64,000 nt of DNA. Origin: Bacillota bacterium (GTDB lineage: Bacteria; Bacillota; Clostridia; Monoglobales; Firm-18). Position 1 is the stretch's first letter. The number at the start of each line of letters is the position of its first letter. The stretch covers positions 50,471-114,470 of the forward strand of contig JAKJBX010000005.1 in NCBI GenBank assembly GCA_022706765.1, written 5' to 3'. Below are positions 49,176-57,614 of this stretch, piece after piece. Made by a program: the position numbers and the translations under genes. The notes beneath the pieces are model-generated. The model searched no databases. It had not been told where the DNA came from and worked only from the letters and a program-made list of their open reading frames with translations.

Positions 49176-49895
49176 TTGGACAACGCAATCGTGATTAACG
49201 GACTGACCAAAAAATATAAAAACAGCCGTGGAATCGAGGACGTCAGCCTGACCATCGAACGGGGCGACATCTTCGGCTTTTTGGGACCCAACGGCGCAGG
49301 AAAGACCACTGCCATGAAGATCATGGTCGGACTGATGAAGCCCGACCGGGGCAATGTATTGATAAACGGGTTCAGCATTTTAACAGACTATGAAAAGGCG
49401 ATGCAAAGCGTCGGCTGCATTATCGAAAGCGTCAACCCCCTTACATACATGACCGCCTATGAAAATATGAAGCTGGTCGCAAGGATGCACGATCATGTGC
49501 CCGATGCGCGGATCGACGAATGCTTGGAACAGACCGGCATACTCAAATTCAAAAACGAAAGAACCAAGAATTTTTCACTGGGAATGAAGCAGCGCCTCGG
49601 CATCGCCATGGCGATTTTGCCAAACCCGAAGATACTGATCCTCGACGAGCCGCTAAACGGCATGGACGTTGAGGGTATGGTCGAGATGCGCCTGCTGTTT
49701 CTGCGCATGGCAAAGGAGGGCGGCACCACGTTTTTCATTTCCAGTCACCTGATTCACGACATTGAGCTGACCTGCAACAAGGTGGGCATTTTGTATCAGG
49801 GCAAGCGTCTTGGCGTTGAAACCACCGAAAGCATCCTGCAAAATTATGCGTCGCTGGAAAACTACTATTTAAGCGAGGTGGGCTTCAATGAATAA
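49176..49895 (+). CDS. ABC transporter ATP-binding protein
   Basis: 239 residues. Walker A GPNGAGKTT, signature FSLGMKQRLGIAMA (in place of LSGGQ, as in bacitracin-type exporters), Walker B ILILDEPLNGMD, and His switch in ISSHLIHD. TTG start with AAAGGAGG 6 nt upstream. It overlaps the permease gene by 8 nt. The BcrA-like layout and the neighbouring two-component system suggest a peptide-antibiotic resistance or lantibiotic-immunity type exporter. Confidence 0.92.
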   Translation: MDNAIVINGLTKKYKNSRGIEDVSLTIERGDIFGFLGPNGAGKTTAMKIMVGLMKPDRGNVLINGFSILTDYEKAMQSVGCIIESVNPLTYMTAYENMKLVARMHDHVPDARIDECLEQTGILKFKNERTKNFSLGMKQRLGIAMAILPNPKILILDEPLNGMDVEGMVEMRLLFLRMAKEGGTTFFISSHLIHDIELTCNKVGILYQGKRLGVETTESILQNYASLENYYLSEVGFNE

Positions 49896-50631
49896 GCTAA
49901 AAGCAGTCTACCTCAACGAGGTTTATAAAATTTCCAAAAAGAAAAAAATCACCGTAGCGGCGGTGCTTTCGGTGGTTGCGGTCGCGGTTGCGGCGGTTGC
50001 GGTTTATTTGGTCAACAACTTTTCGGGCATTCGGGTAACGGGAAGCTCCGAGCTGTCCATTCTCGTTTTGCAGGTGATGTCTTACACCTTGATCCCGCTG
50101 TTCGTGACCTTTGTCGCCGTCGATATGTTCGGAGGCGAATTCTCCGACGTTACCATGAAGATCACATTGACCGCGCCTGCCACGCGCCTGAAAATATACC
50201 TCGGTAAAATCCTTGCCATTGCCAGCTTCATTGCCGCAAACCTACTGGCTATTATGGTGTTGTCATTGATTGCGTCGTTTTTTGTGGGCATCGGCATGCC
50301 TAACGTCGTCAGGATATTTTTTGCCTATGTGCTGGCGTTCTTTCCGCTGCTGATCTATGCGATGACAGTGGTTTTGATTTCAAACCTCATACGGGGGACG
50401 ACCGGTGCGTTTATGGTGTCTATCCTGGTGTTCCTGCTATTTATCGGCGCAGGCATTTTATTTCCGCAAATCAAGAGCTTCCTTTTTACCGCAAGCTTTG
50501 ACTGGTACCGTCTGGTGCTGGGCAGCTTTATCAATGTCGGCAAGCTGCTAAGGGTGTTTATGATCCTTGCGGGATATGCTGTCATGTTATTTGGATGCGG
50601 CTTTTATCTATTTGAAAAACGTGATTTGTAG
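49888..50631 (+). CDS. ABC transporter permease, six helices
   Basis: 247 residues with six membrane helices after a short Lys-rich N-terminus (YKISKKKKITVAAVL). It fits the ABC-2 / BcrB-type permease, with FGGEFSDVTMKITL in the loop after helix 2 typical of that group. It overlaps the ATPase gene and precedes the sensor kinase by 9 nt. Confidence 0.88.
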   Translation: MNKLKAVYLNEVYKISKKKKITVAAVLSVVAVAVAAVAVYLVNNFSGIRVTGSSELSILVLQVMSYTLIPLFVTFVAVDMFGGEFSDVTMKITLTAPATRLKIYLGKILAIASFIAANLLAIMVLSLIASFFVGIGMPNVVRIFFAYVLAFFPLLIYAMTVVLISNLIRGTTGAFMVSILVFLLFIGAGILFPQIKSFLFTASFDWYRLVLGSFINVGKLLRVFMILAGYAVMLFGCGFYLFEKRDL

Positions 50632-50640
50632 GATGACGCT

Positions 50641-51918
50641 ATGAGCCTTAAACAGATGTTTTTAAAACAAAGCATATGGGTATTGACCGTTACGATGGCG
50701 GTGACAATCGGCTGCGGGCTTTTGTCCTATTATTTCAGCGGACTGATCACCTCACAGCAAGTGATAAGGACCGAAGTCATTGTCGCCGAAGGCGGTAAAG
50801 CGATATATCAGACTACCGATTTTTCCGATTTTGAGATCAAGGAAATCCTCATGCACCTTGACGTTAAAAAGACGGGCATCACTATTGGCAAGATTGATTA
50901 CGATATCTCTTACGACAGTAACCAAGGAGGGCGGTATGTCATCCGCCTGACGCCGAAGCAACGGTTTGCGGACCATTACAAAGGGCTGTTGTTTTGTGTG
51001 TTTGCGGTGTTTGCCATCACCTTTTCGGCGTCGGGCGCCGCTGTGATGCGCCATAATATGAAGCATATGGTCCTTCCGCTTGAACGGCTGAAAAAGCAGA
51101 CCGAAAACCTGCGGACGGGCGAGCTTGACCTTCCCGTTTCGGATGAGGGTTTGGATGAGATCAAGGTGCTGGGGCAGGAAATTGAACAGCTGAGGATCAA
51201 GCTCAAAGACTCGGTCTATTACCGTCAGAAATATGACGAGGACAGGAAATTCTTCATATCCAGTATCTCTCATGACCTGAAAACGCCCGTCACCGCACTC
51301 CGGGGATACATAGACGGCATACTGGACGGCGTAGCCGCAACCGAGGACAAACGGCAGGCATATTTGAAAAAAGCGACCGACAAAATCACGCTGATCACCA
51401 ATATGATCGACGATTTACTGCTGCACAGCAAGCTGGATATGAACCAGGTACCCTTTAATATCACACGGGTGTCTGCCGCAGACTTTATGGCTGCATGTGT
51501 CGCCGACAACACCTTTGCCTTTGAATCGCAGGGCAAATCCGTTACGCTCGAAAACCGGCTGGACGCCGCTGTGTTTATCAACATCGACAGCACGAAATTT
51601 AGGCGCGTGGTGCAAAACATCATGGACAACGCCGAAAAGAATATTGCTGAAGGCGGCTTTTTGAAAATCATTTTGAGGGACAAGCAAAACGCGCTGATTA
51701 TTGAGTTCAAAGACAACGGCAGCGGCATCAATTGCGAGGATCTGCCACGTATTTTTGACAGGTTTTATAGGGCAGACGCCGCAAGAGCCGTCGAAGGTTC
51801 GAGTGGTTTAGGGCTTGCCATCGCACGTCAGATTATCGAAGGTCTTGGCGGCAGGATTTGGGCAAGCAGCGTTTTGGGTGAGGGTACCGCCATTTTAATT
51901 TCGCTCAAAAAGGTTTAA
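50641..51918 (+). CDS. Sensor histidine kinase
   Basis: 425 residues. Two membrane helices frame a ~90-residue extracellular part; a HAMP-like linker follows, then the H-box FFISSISHDLKTPVTALRGY with the phospho-acceptor His, the N-box NIMDNAEKNI and G-boxes DNGSGI and GSSGLGLAIA. It belongs to the HPK1a group. Adjacent ABC genes and the downstream regulator make one stress-response module. The gene order kinase before regulator, with a 170-bp gap, is unusual. Confidence 0.94.
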   Translation: MSLKQMFLKQSIWVLTVTMAVTIGCGLLSYYFSGLITSQQVIRTEVIVAEGGKAIYQTTDFSDFEIKEILMHLDVKKTGITIGKIDYDISYDSNQGGRYVIRLTPKQRFADHYKGLLFCVFAVFAITFSASGAAVMRHNMKHMVLPLERLKKQTENLRTGELDLPVSDEGLDEIKVLGQEIEQLRIKLKDSVYYRQKYDEDRKFFISSISHDLKTPVTALRGYIDGILDGVAATEDKRQAYLKKATDKITLITNMIDDLLLHSKLDMNQVPFNITRVSAADFMAACVADNTFAFESQGKSVTLENRLDAAVFINIDSTKFRRVVQNIMDNAEKNIAEGGFLKIILRDKQNALIIEFKDNGSGINCEDLPRIFDRFYRADAARAVEGSSGLGLAIARQIIEGLGGRIWASSVLGEGTAILISLKKV

Positions 51919-52075
51919 TACTAATCTTCTGTTAAAAACATCCCATCTTGCCGGTCTGTTTTCCACCTGTTTGCGTTATCCTCCTTGGCGGGCGACAGCC
52001 CGTCTGCATCGTTTGCCTTAACAGACGAAAAACATCCTCGTCAATTTTAGAACGCTCTTAACAGAAGATCAGTAT
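51918..52075. repeat. 18-bp inverted repeats bracketing the kinase-regulator gap
   Basis: ATACTAATCTTCTGTTAA (51918-51935) and TTAACAGAAGATCAGTAT (52058-52075) are reverse complements with one mismatch. The ~120 bp between contain AAAAACATCC twice in direct orientation and no gene. It could be a small inserted element or a large stem-loop. Confidence 0.5.
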
Positions 52076-52088
52076 AAGGAGGTTTGGC

Positions 52089-52772
52089 ATGAGACGGATT
52101 CTAATCATTGAAGACGACAAAAGTATTGCGGAGCTGCAAAAGGACTACCTTGAAATGAACGGATACGAGGCGGTGTGCGCCTTTGACGGCATCAGCGGAC
52201 AGCGGCTGATGAAGCGTGAAAAATTTGATCTGGTGATACTGGACATTATGCTGCCCGAAAAGGACGGTTTTGAGATATTGCGTGAGATGTCGGAGGACAA
52301 CGCCGTGCCCGTATTGGTCGTTTCCGCCAAGTCGGACGAGGTGTATAAAATCAAAGGGCTGAATTTGGGCGCGGACGACTACATCACCAAGCCCTTTGGC
52401 ATGGGCGAGCTTGTCGCACGTGTCAACAACCACATCGGCAGGTATGAAAAATTCAGGTTCGGCACAAAAACACATGCGCTCAAAGCGGGACCGCTGACGA
52501 TCGACGCCCATGACAGGCGGGTTTTTGTCCTCGGAAACGAGATCATGCTGACGCAAAAGGAATTTGACCTTTTGCTGTTTATGATGGAAAACCCGAACAG
52601 AGTGTTCAGCAAGGACGCTTTGTTTGAGCGGATATGGGGCTTTGATGCGCTCTCGGATACCACTACCGTGACCGTGCACGTCGCCCGGATACGAGAGAAA
52701 ATCGAAGCTTTCACCCCGAATTTTGAAAACATCGAAACCGTCTGGGGCGCAGGCTATCGCTTTAAGTTGTGA
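52089..52772 (+). CDS. OmpR/PhoB-family response regulator
   Basis: 227 residues. Receiver domain with acidic pair in IIEDDKS, phospho-acceptor Asp in LVILDIMLPEKDG and Lys in VVSAKSDE; the C-terminal winged helix has FDLLLFMMENPNRVFSKDALFERIWG and TVTVHVARIREKIE. ATG with AAGGAGG upstream. It is the partner of the kinase just upstream and probably activates the ABC genes. Confidence 0.95.
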   Translation: MRRILIIEDDKSIAELQKDYLEMNGYEAVCAFDGISGQRLMKREKFDLVILDIMLPEKDGFEILREMSEDNAVPVLVVSAKSDEVYKIKGLNLGADDYITKPFGMGELVARVNNHIGRYEKFRFGTKTHALKAGPLTIDAHDRRVFVLGNEIMLTQKEFDLLLFMMENPNRVFSKDALFERIWGFDALSDTTTVTVHVARIREKIEAFTPNFENIETVWGAGYRFKL

Positions 52773-52813
52773 GCACACCAGGAATTTCCTATCAAAAAAA
52801 CTGCTAACGCTAT

Positions 52814-53179
52814 TTATTTTTTTTCCATATAGTCCTTTAATTTTTCAAAGCTCTCAATGCTGATGCAATGCTCGATTTTGCAGCTGTCCTCATAGGCAGT
52901 TTTTTCGCCGACGCCCAACGCCATCAGCGCCTTTGCGATGACCTCATGCCGTTCAAGCACCTTTTCGGCGACGCTTTTTCCGCTTTCGGTCAGCGTGATG
53001 TGCCCGTCGGCGTCTACGTTGATATAACCGTCCGCACGCAGCGCCTTCATCGCCACCGAGATACTCGGCTTGGTAAAAGAAAGCGCATGCGCAATGTCGA
53101 CTGAGCGCACGGCGGCATGTTTTTTGCTCAGCATCAATATCGTTTCGAGGTAATTTTCGGCAGACTCCTTGATTGCCAA
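52814..53179 (-). CDS. MntR/DtxR-like metal-dependent repressor
   Basis: 121 residues. ESAENYLETIL at the start is typical of MntR-type proteins; winged helix with SVDIAHALSFTKPSISVAM, then the metal and dimer domain ending in CKIEHCISIESFEKL with Cys/His ligands. Short form without an SH3 domain. TTG 53179 has GGAGG 8 nt upstream and gives the usual family N-terminus; ATG 53194 is longer and has no site. No transporter gene is adjacent. Divergent from ruvB. Confidence 0.88.
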   Translation of the reverse strand: MAIKESAENYLETILMLSKKHAAVRSVDIAHALSFTKPSISVAMKALRADGYINVDADGHITLTESGKSVAEKVLERHEVIAKALMALGVGEKTAYEDSCKIEHCISIESFEKLKDYMEKK

Positions 53180-53230
53180 TGACAGCGCCTCCATTCCGCT
53201 TTGTTTCCGCTACTATTTTATCACATCCGA

Positions 53231-53259
53231 TTGCATTTGAAAAGGGATTGTGATAAAAT
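53231..53259 (+). promoter_or_regulatory. ruvB promoter
   Basis: TTGCAT (53231-53236), 17-nt spacer, TAAAAT (53254-53259), 20 nt upstream of the TTG start. Confidence 0.65.
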
Positions 53260-53279
53260 ATTTAAAGGAGTTGAGGCAT

Positions 53280-54281
53280 TTGGATCAGGATAGAATTGTA
53301 TCGTCCCGCAACATAGGCGGCGACTGCGAGCTGGACGTTTCGTTGCGCCCCCGTGAGATGGGCGAATATGTCGGTCAGGAAAAGGTCAAGGAAAACCTGT
53401 CTATCACCATAGAAGCCGCACGCCAAAGGCGTGAGGCGCTTGACCATGTGTTGCTTTACGGTCCGCCCGGGCTGGGCAAGACGACGCTTGCCGGCATTAT
53501 CGCAAACGAGATGGGCGTGAGCATCCGCATCACCAGCGGTCCGGCAATCGAAAAGCCCGGCGACCTCGCCGCACTCCTCACCAATCTTTCGGAGCATGAC
53601 GTGCTGTTTATTGACGAAATCCACCGCCTCAGCCGCTCGGTCGAGGAAATCCTCTACCCTGCGATGGAGGACTATGCGCTCGACATCATCGTCGGTCAGG
53701 GACCTTCCGCACGCTCCATCCGCCTTGATCTGCCTAAATTCACGCTGATCGGCGCCACGACCCGCTCGGGGCAGTTGTCCTCGCCTCTGCGCGACCGCTT
53801 CGGCGTCGTCGCACGCTTGGAGCTTTACACCCCCGAGGAGCTGGCGCAAATCATCGGCAGAAGCGCAAACATTCTGAACGTGCCGATCAACGAAGAGGGC
53901 AAGTATGAAATTGCGCTGCGCTCACGGGGTACGCCGCGTATTGCCAACAGGCTTTTGCGCCGTGTGCGGGACTACTCCCAGATCAGGGCGGAAGGTTTTA
54001 TCGACAAAAGGATTGCGGACCTTGCGCTTTCCATGCTGGAAATCGACAAGCTGGGGCTCGACAAAATTGACAAAAATGTGATGCTGTCCATCATCGACTG
54101 CTTCGGCGGCGGTCCTGTCGGCTTGGAGACGCTTGCCGCCATGACCGGTGAGGATGCGCTCACCATTGAGGACGTCTATGAGCCCTACCTGATGCAGCTC
54201 GGCTTTTTAAACCGCACGCCGAGAGGCAGAATGGCGACCAAGGCGGCGTATGATTATTTCGGTATTCCCAAAATCATATAG
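53280..54281 (+). CDS. ruvB: Holliday junction branch migration DNA helicase RuvB
   Basis: 333 residues. AAA+ ATPase: Walker [11 protein letters not shown], Walker [10 protein letters not shown], sensor 1 GATTRSG, arginine finger in LRDRFG, C-terminal winged helix with [12 protein letters not shown] 53280 is preferred since AAAGGAG is 9 nt upstream; GTG 53250 is in frame but has no site. ruvA and ruvC are not adjacent. Confidence 0.97.
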   Translation: MDQDRIVSSRNIGGDCELDVSLRPREMGEYVGQEKVKENLSITIEAARQRREALDHVLLYGPPGLGKTTLAGIIANEMGVSIRITSGPAIEKPGDLAALLTNLSEHDVLFIDEIHRLSRSVEEILYPAMEDYALDIIVGQGPSARSIRLDLPKFTLIGATTRSGQLSSPLRDRFGVVARLELYTPEELAQIIGRSANILNVPINEEGKYEIALRSRGTPRIANRLLRRVRDYSQIRAEGFIDKRIADLALSMLEIDKLGLDKIDKNVMLSIIDCFGGGPVGLETLAAMTGEDALTIEDVYEPYLMQLGFLNRTPRGRMATKAAYDYFGIPKII

Positions 54282-54304
54282 TGTGAGCAGGCTCTAAATA
54301 CCGC

Positions 54305-54718
54305 TTATATCGCAAGCACATCGGCTCCGAACAAACGGACAGCCATGCGCTTTAAAATACGCTTTTTATTGCGCCGCACCGTCGAAACATCGCAATTGAG
54401 CAGCTCGGCAATATATTCCTCGCTTTTTCGCTCGATATATTTCAGCGTGATGATCTGTGCATAATAATCGCCGCTGACCGCACGCATGGCATCGTCAAGG
54501 CGTGACAGCTCACGCATACCGTCGGCGATTTGGCTTTGCAGCGCCGCATGTTTTTTCATCATTCCGGTCTGCGTCACGGAATCATCTTCACCTCGCCCTA
54601 TTTCCCGCTTCATTTCATAAAGCTGTGCCAAATCCATATTAAGCTTCGCGGCCAGATCGTTGTACGCCGCAAGCCGGTATTCCGCCAGCTTGCAGTAGTT
54701 CGGGGCGTTATTCGTCAT
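54305..54718 (-). CDS. Small sigma-like or phage-type helix-turn-helix protein
   Basis: 137 residues. N-terminal ~90 residues are helical and coiled-coil-like (YRLAAYNDLAAKLNMDLAQL). The C-terminus has a region-4-like helix-turn-helix: YIERKSEEYIAELLNCDVST followed by VRRNKKRILKRMA. It resembles the small sigma-like regulators found in phages and conjugative elements of Clostridia. ATG 54718 overlaps the upstream gene by 11 nt. The end is 23 bp from the ruvB stop, convergent. Confidence 0.65.
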   Translation of the reverse strand: MTNNAPNYCKLAEYRLAAYNDLAAKLNMDLAQLYEMKREIGRGEDDSVTQTGMMKKHAALQSQIADGMRELSRLDDAMRAVSGDYYAQIITLKYIERKSEEYIAELLNCDVSTVRRNKKRILKRMAVRLFGADVLAI

Positions 54719-54998
54719 CGTCACATTCCCCCCAATCGTCAACGATTTCAAAGGCGTACCGTTTCATCAGGATACTGTCAAATATATCTTTTAACAGGCA
54801 CCAGTCTGAAAACAGATATTCCATGACAAGCGCCTTGTTCTGCTCTATGCTCTCAATCAGGCAGTCCTCATGCACAAGACACCTTCCGCTCATATAGATT
54901 TCTGCAAGATCATATATAAAATCCGCCGAAAAGATTTCACCATGACAACATTCGCAATATGAAACAGGCAACTCATTTTGAATATCTATGTAAAACAT
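54708..54998 (-). CDS. Small Cys-rich protein of a phage-like islet
   Basis: 96 residues. YCECCHGEIF near residue 16 and CLVHEDC near residue 42 form a likely zinc-knuckle pair; the rest is acidic helical and the tail is Asp/Glu-rich. ATG 54998 has GGAGGG 4 nt upstream. It lies between an XRE gene and the sigma-like gene in one minus-strand unit. Family not recognised; proteins with this look are common in integrated elements. Confidence 0.6.
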   Translation of the reverse strand: MFYIDIQNELPVSYCECCHGEIFSADFIYDLAEIYMSGRCLVHEDCLIESIEQNKALVMEYLFSDWCLLKDIFDSILMKRYAFEIVDDWGECDDDE

Positions 54999-55028
54999 TG
55001 CTCCCTCCATTGTTTAATATTTGTTAAC

Positions 55029-55244
55029 TTATGCTAAGAAAATATCTTCAAATTTTACATTGAAATATGACACCAGCACCGCAATTTCATTCGCATCAAA
55101 CCTGCCGACGCCGTTTTCCTTTCTGTTGTAGGTTGCGGTAGAAACCCCAAGAACATTTGCAATATCAAACTGTGTCACCATTCTTTCGGCACGAAGCCCT
55201 TTAAGTTTTACGACCGGTCTAAAATTTTTCTTCACTGCTTTCAT
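55029..55244 (-). CDS. XRE-family regulator, Cro-like
   Basis: 71 residues. LKGLRAERMVTQFDIANVLG then VSTATYNRKENGVGRF form the helix-turn-helix. ATG 55244 has GGGAGG 7 nt upstream. First gene of the minus-strand unit, under a perfect sigma-A consensus promoter, and divergent from a second XRE gene: a cI/cro-like arrangement. Confidence 0.85.
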   Translation of the reverse strand: MKAVKKNFRPVVKLKGLRAERMVTQFDIANVLGVSTATYNRKENGVGRFDANEIAVLVSYFNVKFEDIFLA

Positions 55245-55281
55245 CTTTCTACCTCCCAAATTTATTTGTTTTGCTAAGACT

Positions 55282-55310
55282 ATTATAGTTAACATCTTGT
55301 CAACTGTCAA
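55282..55310 (-). promoter_or_regulatory. Perfect consensus promoter of the XRE islet, minus strand
   Basis: TTGACA (55310-55305), 17-nt spacer, TATAAT (55287-55282). A second TTGACA overlaps the spacer, and GTTAAC lies next to the -10 box; the same GTTAAC is in the divergent promoter (55363-55368) and could be the operator core. Confidence 0.85.
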
Positions 55311-55352
55311 CGACCAGTTTTGTAGCAAAATTTACAAATAATAAAATTTTTG

Positions 55353-55381
55353 TTGCATTTTTGTTAACCTAATGGTATAAT
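55353..55381 (+). promoter_or_regulatory. Promoter of the XRE islet, plus strand
   Basis: TTGCAT (55353-55358), 17-nt spacer with GTTAAC, TATAAT (55376-55381), 23 nt before the ATG at 55405. Confidence 0.8.
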
Positions 55382-55404
55382 TTCTTCAAAGGAGGGATAG
55401 ATCG

Positions 55405-55743
55405 ATGGATAGTTTCGGCGCAAGACTGAAAAATCTTAGACGACAAAATTATTTGACGCAGGACGAGCTGGCGGGACAACTTGAAGAAATGGGGTGCAGC
55501 GCAACAAGCAAATGTGCGATTTCTCAGTACGAAAATAACAAAAGGCTTCCGGATATCAAGGCGCTCACGATTATCGCAAAATTGTTTGCTGTGTCTGTGG
55601 ATTACCTTTTGGGAAGCACTGACGTAAGCGACGGTGAAACAAGAATACTCTCACTGTACCGGAGACTGGACGATAAGGGCAAGAATATGCTGACCGCTTA
55701 CGCGACCGCTCTTTTTGACGTTGATATGCGAACCGGCAGCTGA
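55405..55743 (+). CDS. XRE-family repressor, cI-like
   Basis: 112 residues. Helix-turn-helix in GARLKNLRRQNYLTQDELAG, followed by the CAISQYENNKRLPDIKAL recognition region and VDYLLGSTD, as in phage and mobile-element repressors. The short C-terminal helix region may dimerise. ATG has AAAGGAGG 9 nt upstream. Divergent from the Cro-like gene. Confidence 0.88.
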   Translation: MDSFGARLKNLRRQNYLTQDELAGQLEEMGCSATSKCAISQYENNKRLPDIKALTIIAKLFAVSVDYLLGSTDVSDGETRILSLYRRLDDKGKNMLTAYATALFDVDMRTGS

Positions 55744-55810
55744 CAGCTGCAAGGCGATTGCCGCCCTCAGACTGCCGAGCCGTTTGATGCTTTTCCATGA
55801 TATAACGATT

Positions 55811-55975
55811 CTTTTTGCGGCGCTTTAATGTGCGAATCCACAAGCCTTTTTCAAGAAATTATTCCCACAGGCTGCTGACGCGGGTAAAGTCATAAGCTCA
55901 TCGCCGCAAGCCTTTGCTGAGGAATATTTATTTATTTTTTGATAGGGAATTTTTATTCCCTATCATATAAAAACC
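55811..55975 (-). repeat. Composite two-hairpin repeat, degenerate copy 6 with duplicated linker
   Basis: On the minus strand: stem GATAGGGAAT/ATTCCCTATC (55964-55941), linker ATTCCTCAGCAAAGGCTTGCGG, then a second decayed linker (AAAAAGGCTTGTGG) and a broken hairpin with GCGCCGCAAAAAG. The two linkers suggest merged copies. Confidence 0.55.
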
Positions 55976-56006
55976 CGACAACCGTATGCATATACAGTTG
56001 CCGGGT
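55969..56006 (-). terminator. Terminator of the metG-cimA operon
   Basis: Minus strand CCCGGCAAC (56005-55997) pairs with GTTGTCGGG (55982-55974) with further pairing in the loop, then five T (55973-55969). It follows the cimA stop by 36 nt. Confidence 0.8.
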
Positions 56007-56042
56007 ATTTTTTGTTGAATTTTATATTTTTGGTTGCAAAAC

Positions 56043-57605
56043 TTATCTGACCGTGCTGAGGAAGTATTCGATAGAGTCCGTCAACGCTTTCCAAGAGGCG
56101 TCGATGATGTCGGTAGAAACGCCGACCGTTCGCCAGGTCTTTTTCCCGTTGGTAGAGGTAATCAAAACACGCACCTTGGATGCGGTGCCGTCGTTGGAGC
56201 CGAGCACACGCACCTTATAGTCCGCAAGCGACATCTTTTTCAGCTCGGGGTAGAACACGCCGAGTGCACGCCTGATGGCTGTGTCCAGCGCATTGACAGG
56301 ACCATCACCCTCTGCGGCGCTCATTTCATGCTCGCCGTCGACATAAATTTTAACCGCCGCAATACTGCTCTTGCCTTCTGACGGCTCGTTCACCACGACA
56401 TTGAACTTGTCAAGCCCAAAGTGCGGCGTAAACCTGCCCAGCTCTTTGCGGATCAGCATTTCAAGTGAGCCCTCGGCGCCTTCGAATTCATAGCCGTTGT
56501 GCTCCATTTCTTTGAGCTTTTCGAGAACCCTTCGGGTCTGTTCGCTGCCTCTGTCGATTGACGGGTCGACGTTTTTCAGCGCCAGCAGGATCGCCGAGCG
56601 TCCTGCGACCTCACTCATCAGCACACGTCGCGAGTTGCCGACCGCCTCCGGCGGGATATGCTCGTACGACGAGGATTTCTTGATGACCGCATCGCTGTGC
56701 ATACCGCCCTTGTGGGCAAATGCGGACGTGCCGACATACGGGGTTCGGGGGTCAAGCCCGATGTTCGCCGCCTCGGCAACGGAGCGTGCCGTATCTGTCA
56801 GCATCTCTATATTCCCTGCCGGAATACAGTCATAGCCTAATTTCAGCTGTAAATTGGGGATGGCAGTACACAGGTCCATGTTGCCGCAGCGTTCGCCGAA
56901 CCCGCCGAAGGTGCCTTGAATGTGCGTCGCCCCGCTGCGCACGGCGGCAACGCCGCCGGCAACCGCCATGCCGATGTCGTTGTGGGTATGGATGCCGATT
57001 TCAACACCCGGGAACGCTTTGACCACCTCGGCAACAATAGGCTCAATCTCAAACGGGAAGGATGCGCCGTTGGTGTCGCAAAGGATCAGCGCCTTTGCTC
57101 CCGCCTTGTGTGCGGAGCGAATACTGTCCATGGCATAGCCGGGGTTTGCTTTATAGCCGTCAAAGAAATGCTCGGCGTCAAAGAATACCGTCTTACCGTT
57201 TTTGGTTAAATATGAAACAGTGCTTTCGATGATCTCTAAATTCTGTTCAAGCTTGGCGTTTAGGATGTCGGTGACCTGCATATCCCATGACTTGCCGAAC
57301 ACGCTGACATATGCCGTGTTCGCCTCCAAAACAGCGGTCAGCGACGGGTCCTGCTTGGGGTCGCCGCCGATTTTGTGCGTGCTGGTGAAGGACACGATTT
57401 TGGCGTGTTTCAGTTCAAGGCTGCACGCTCTTTCAAAAAACTCACAGTCCTTGGGGTTGGAGGTCGGGTTACCTCCCTCGATATAGTCCACGCCCAGTGC
57501 ATCCAGATACTGTACGACCGCCAGCTTATCCTCGACCGAGAACGAAACGCCCTCGCCCTGCGCACCATCACGGAGGGTGCTGTCGAATATTTTAATTTTT
57601 GTCAT
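56043..57605 (-). CDS. cimA: Citramalate synthase CimA
   Basis: 520 residues, DRE-TIM metallolyase. The catalytic motif is DSTLRDGAQGEGVSFS, metal ligands in GIHTHNDIGMAV, and the C-terminal ~120 residues are a LeuA-type regulatory domain with SAAEGDGPVNALDTAI. GAQGEG rather than GEQTPG, together with GNPTSNPKD early in the barrel, marks the citramalate group that condenses pyruvate and acetyl-CoA on the way to isoleucine. It starts 9 nt after leuA and ends the operon. Confidence 0.93.
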   Translation of the reverse strand: MTKIKIFDSTLRDGAQGEGVSFSVEDKLAVVQYLDALGVDYIEGGNPTSNPKDCEFFERACSLELKHAKIVSFTSTHKIGGDPKQDPSLTAVLEANTAYVSVFGKSWDMQVTDILNAKLEQNLEIIESTVSYLTKNGKTVFFDAEHFFDGYKANPGYAMDSIRSAHKAGAKALILCDTNGASFPFEIEPIVAEVVKAFPGVEIGIHTHNDIGMAVAGGVAAVRSGATHIQGTFGGFGERCGNMDLCTAIPNLQLKLGYDCIPAGNIEMLTDTARSVAEAANIGLDPRTPYVGTSAFAHKGGMHSDAVIKKSSSYEHIPPEAVGNSRRVLMSEVAGRSAILLALKNVDPSIDRGSEQTRRVLEKLKEMEHNGYEFEGAEGSLEMLIRKELGRFTPHFGLDKFNVVVNEPSEGKSSIAAVKIYVDGEHEMSAAEGDGPVNALDTAIRRALGVFYPELKKMSLADYKVRVLGSNDGTASKVRVLITSTNGKKTWRTVGVSTDIIDASWKALTDSIEYFLSTVR

Positions 57606-57614
57606 AAGCGCCTC

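Noticed and set aside
54305..55743. Complete prophage
   Set aside because: No integrase, terminase, capsid or lysis genes; only regulatory-type small genes are present.
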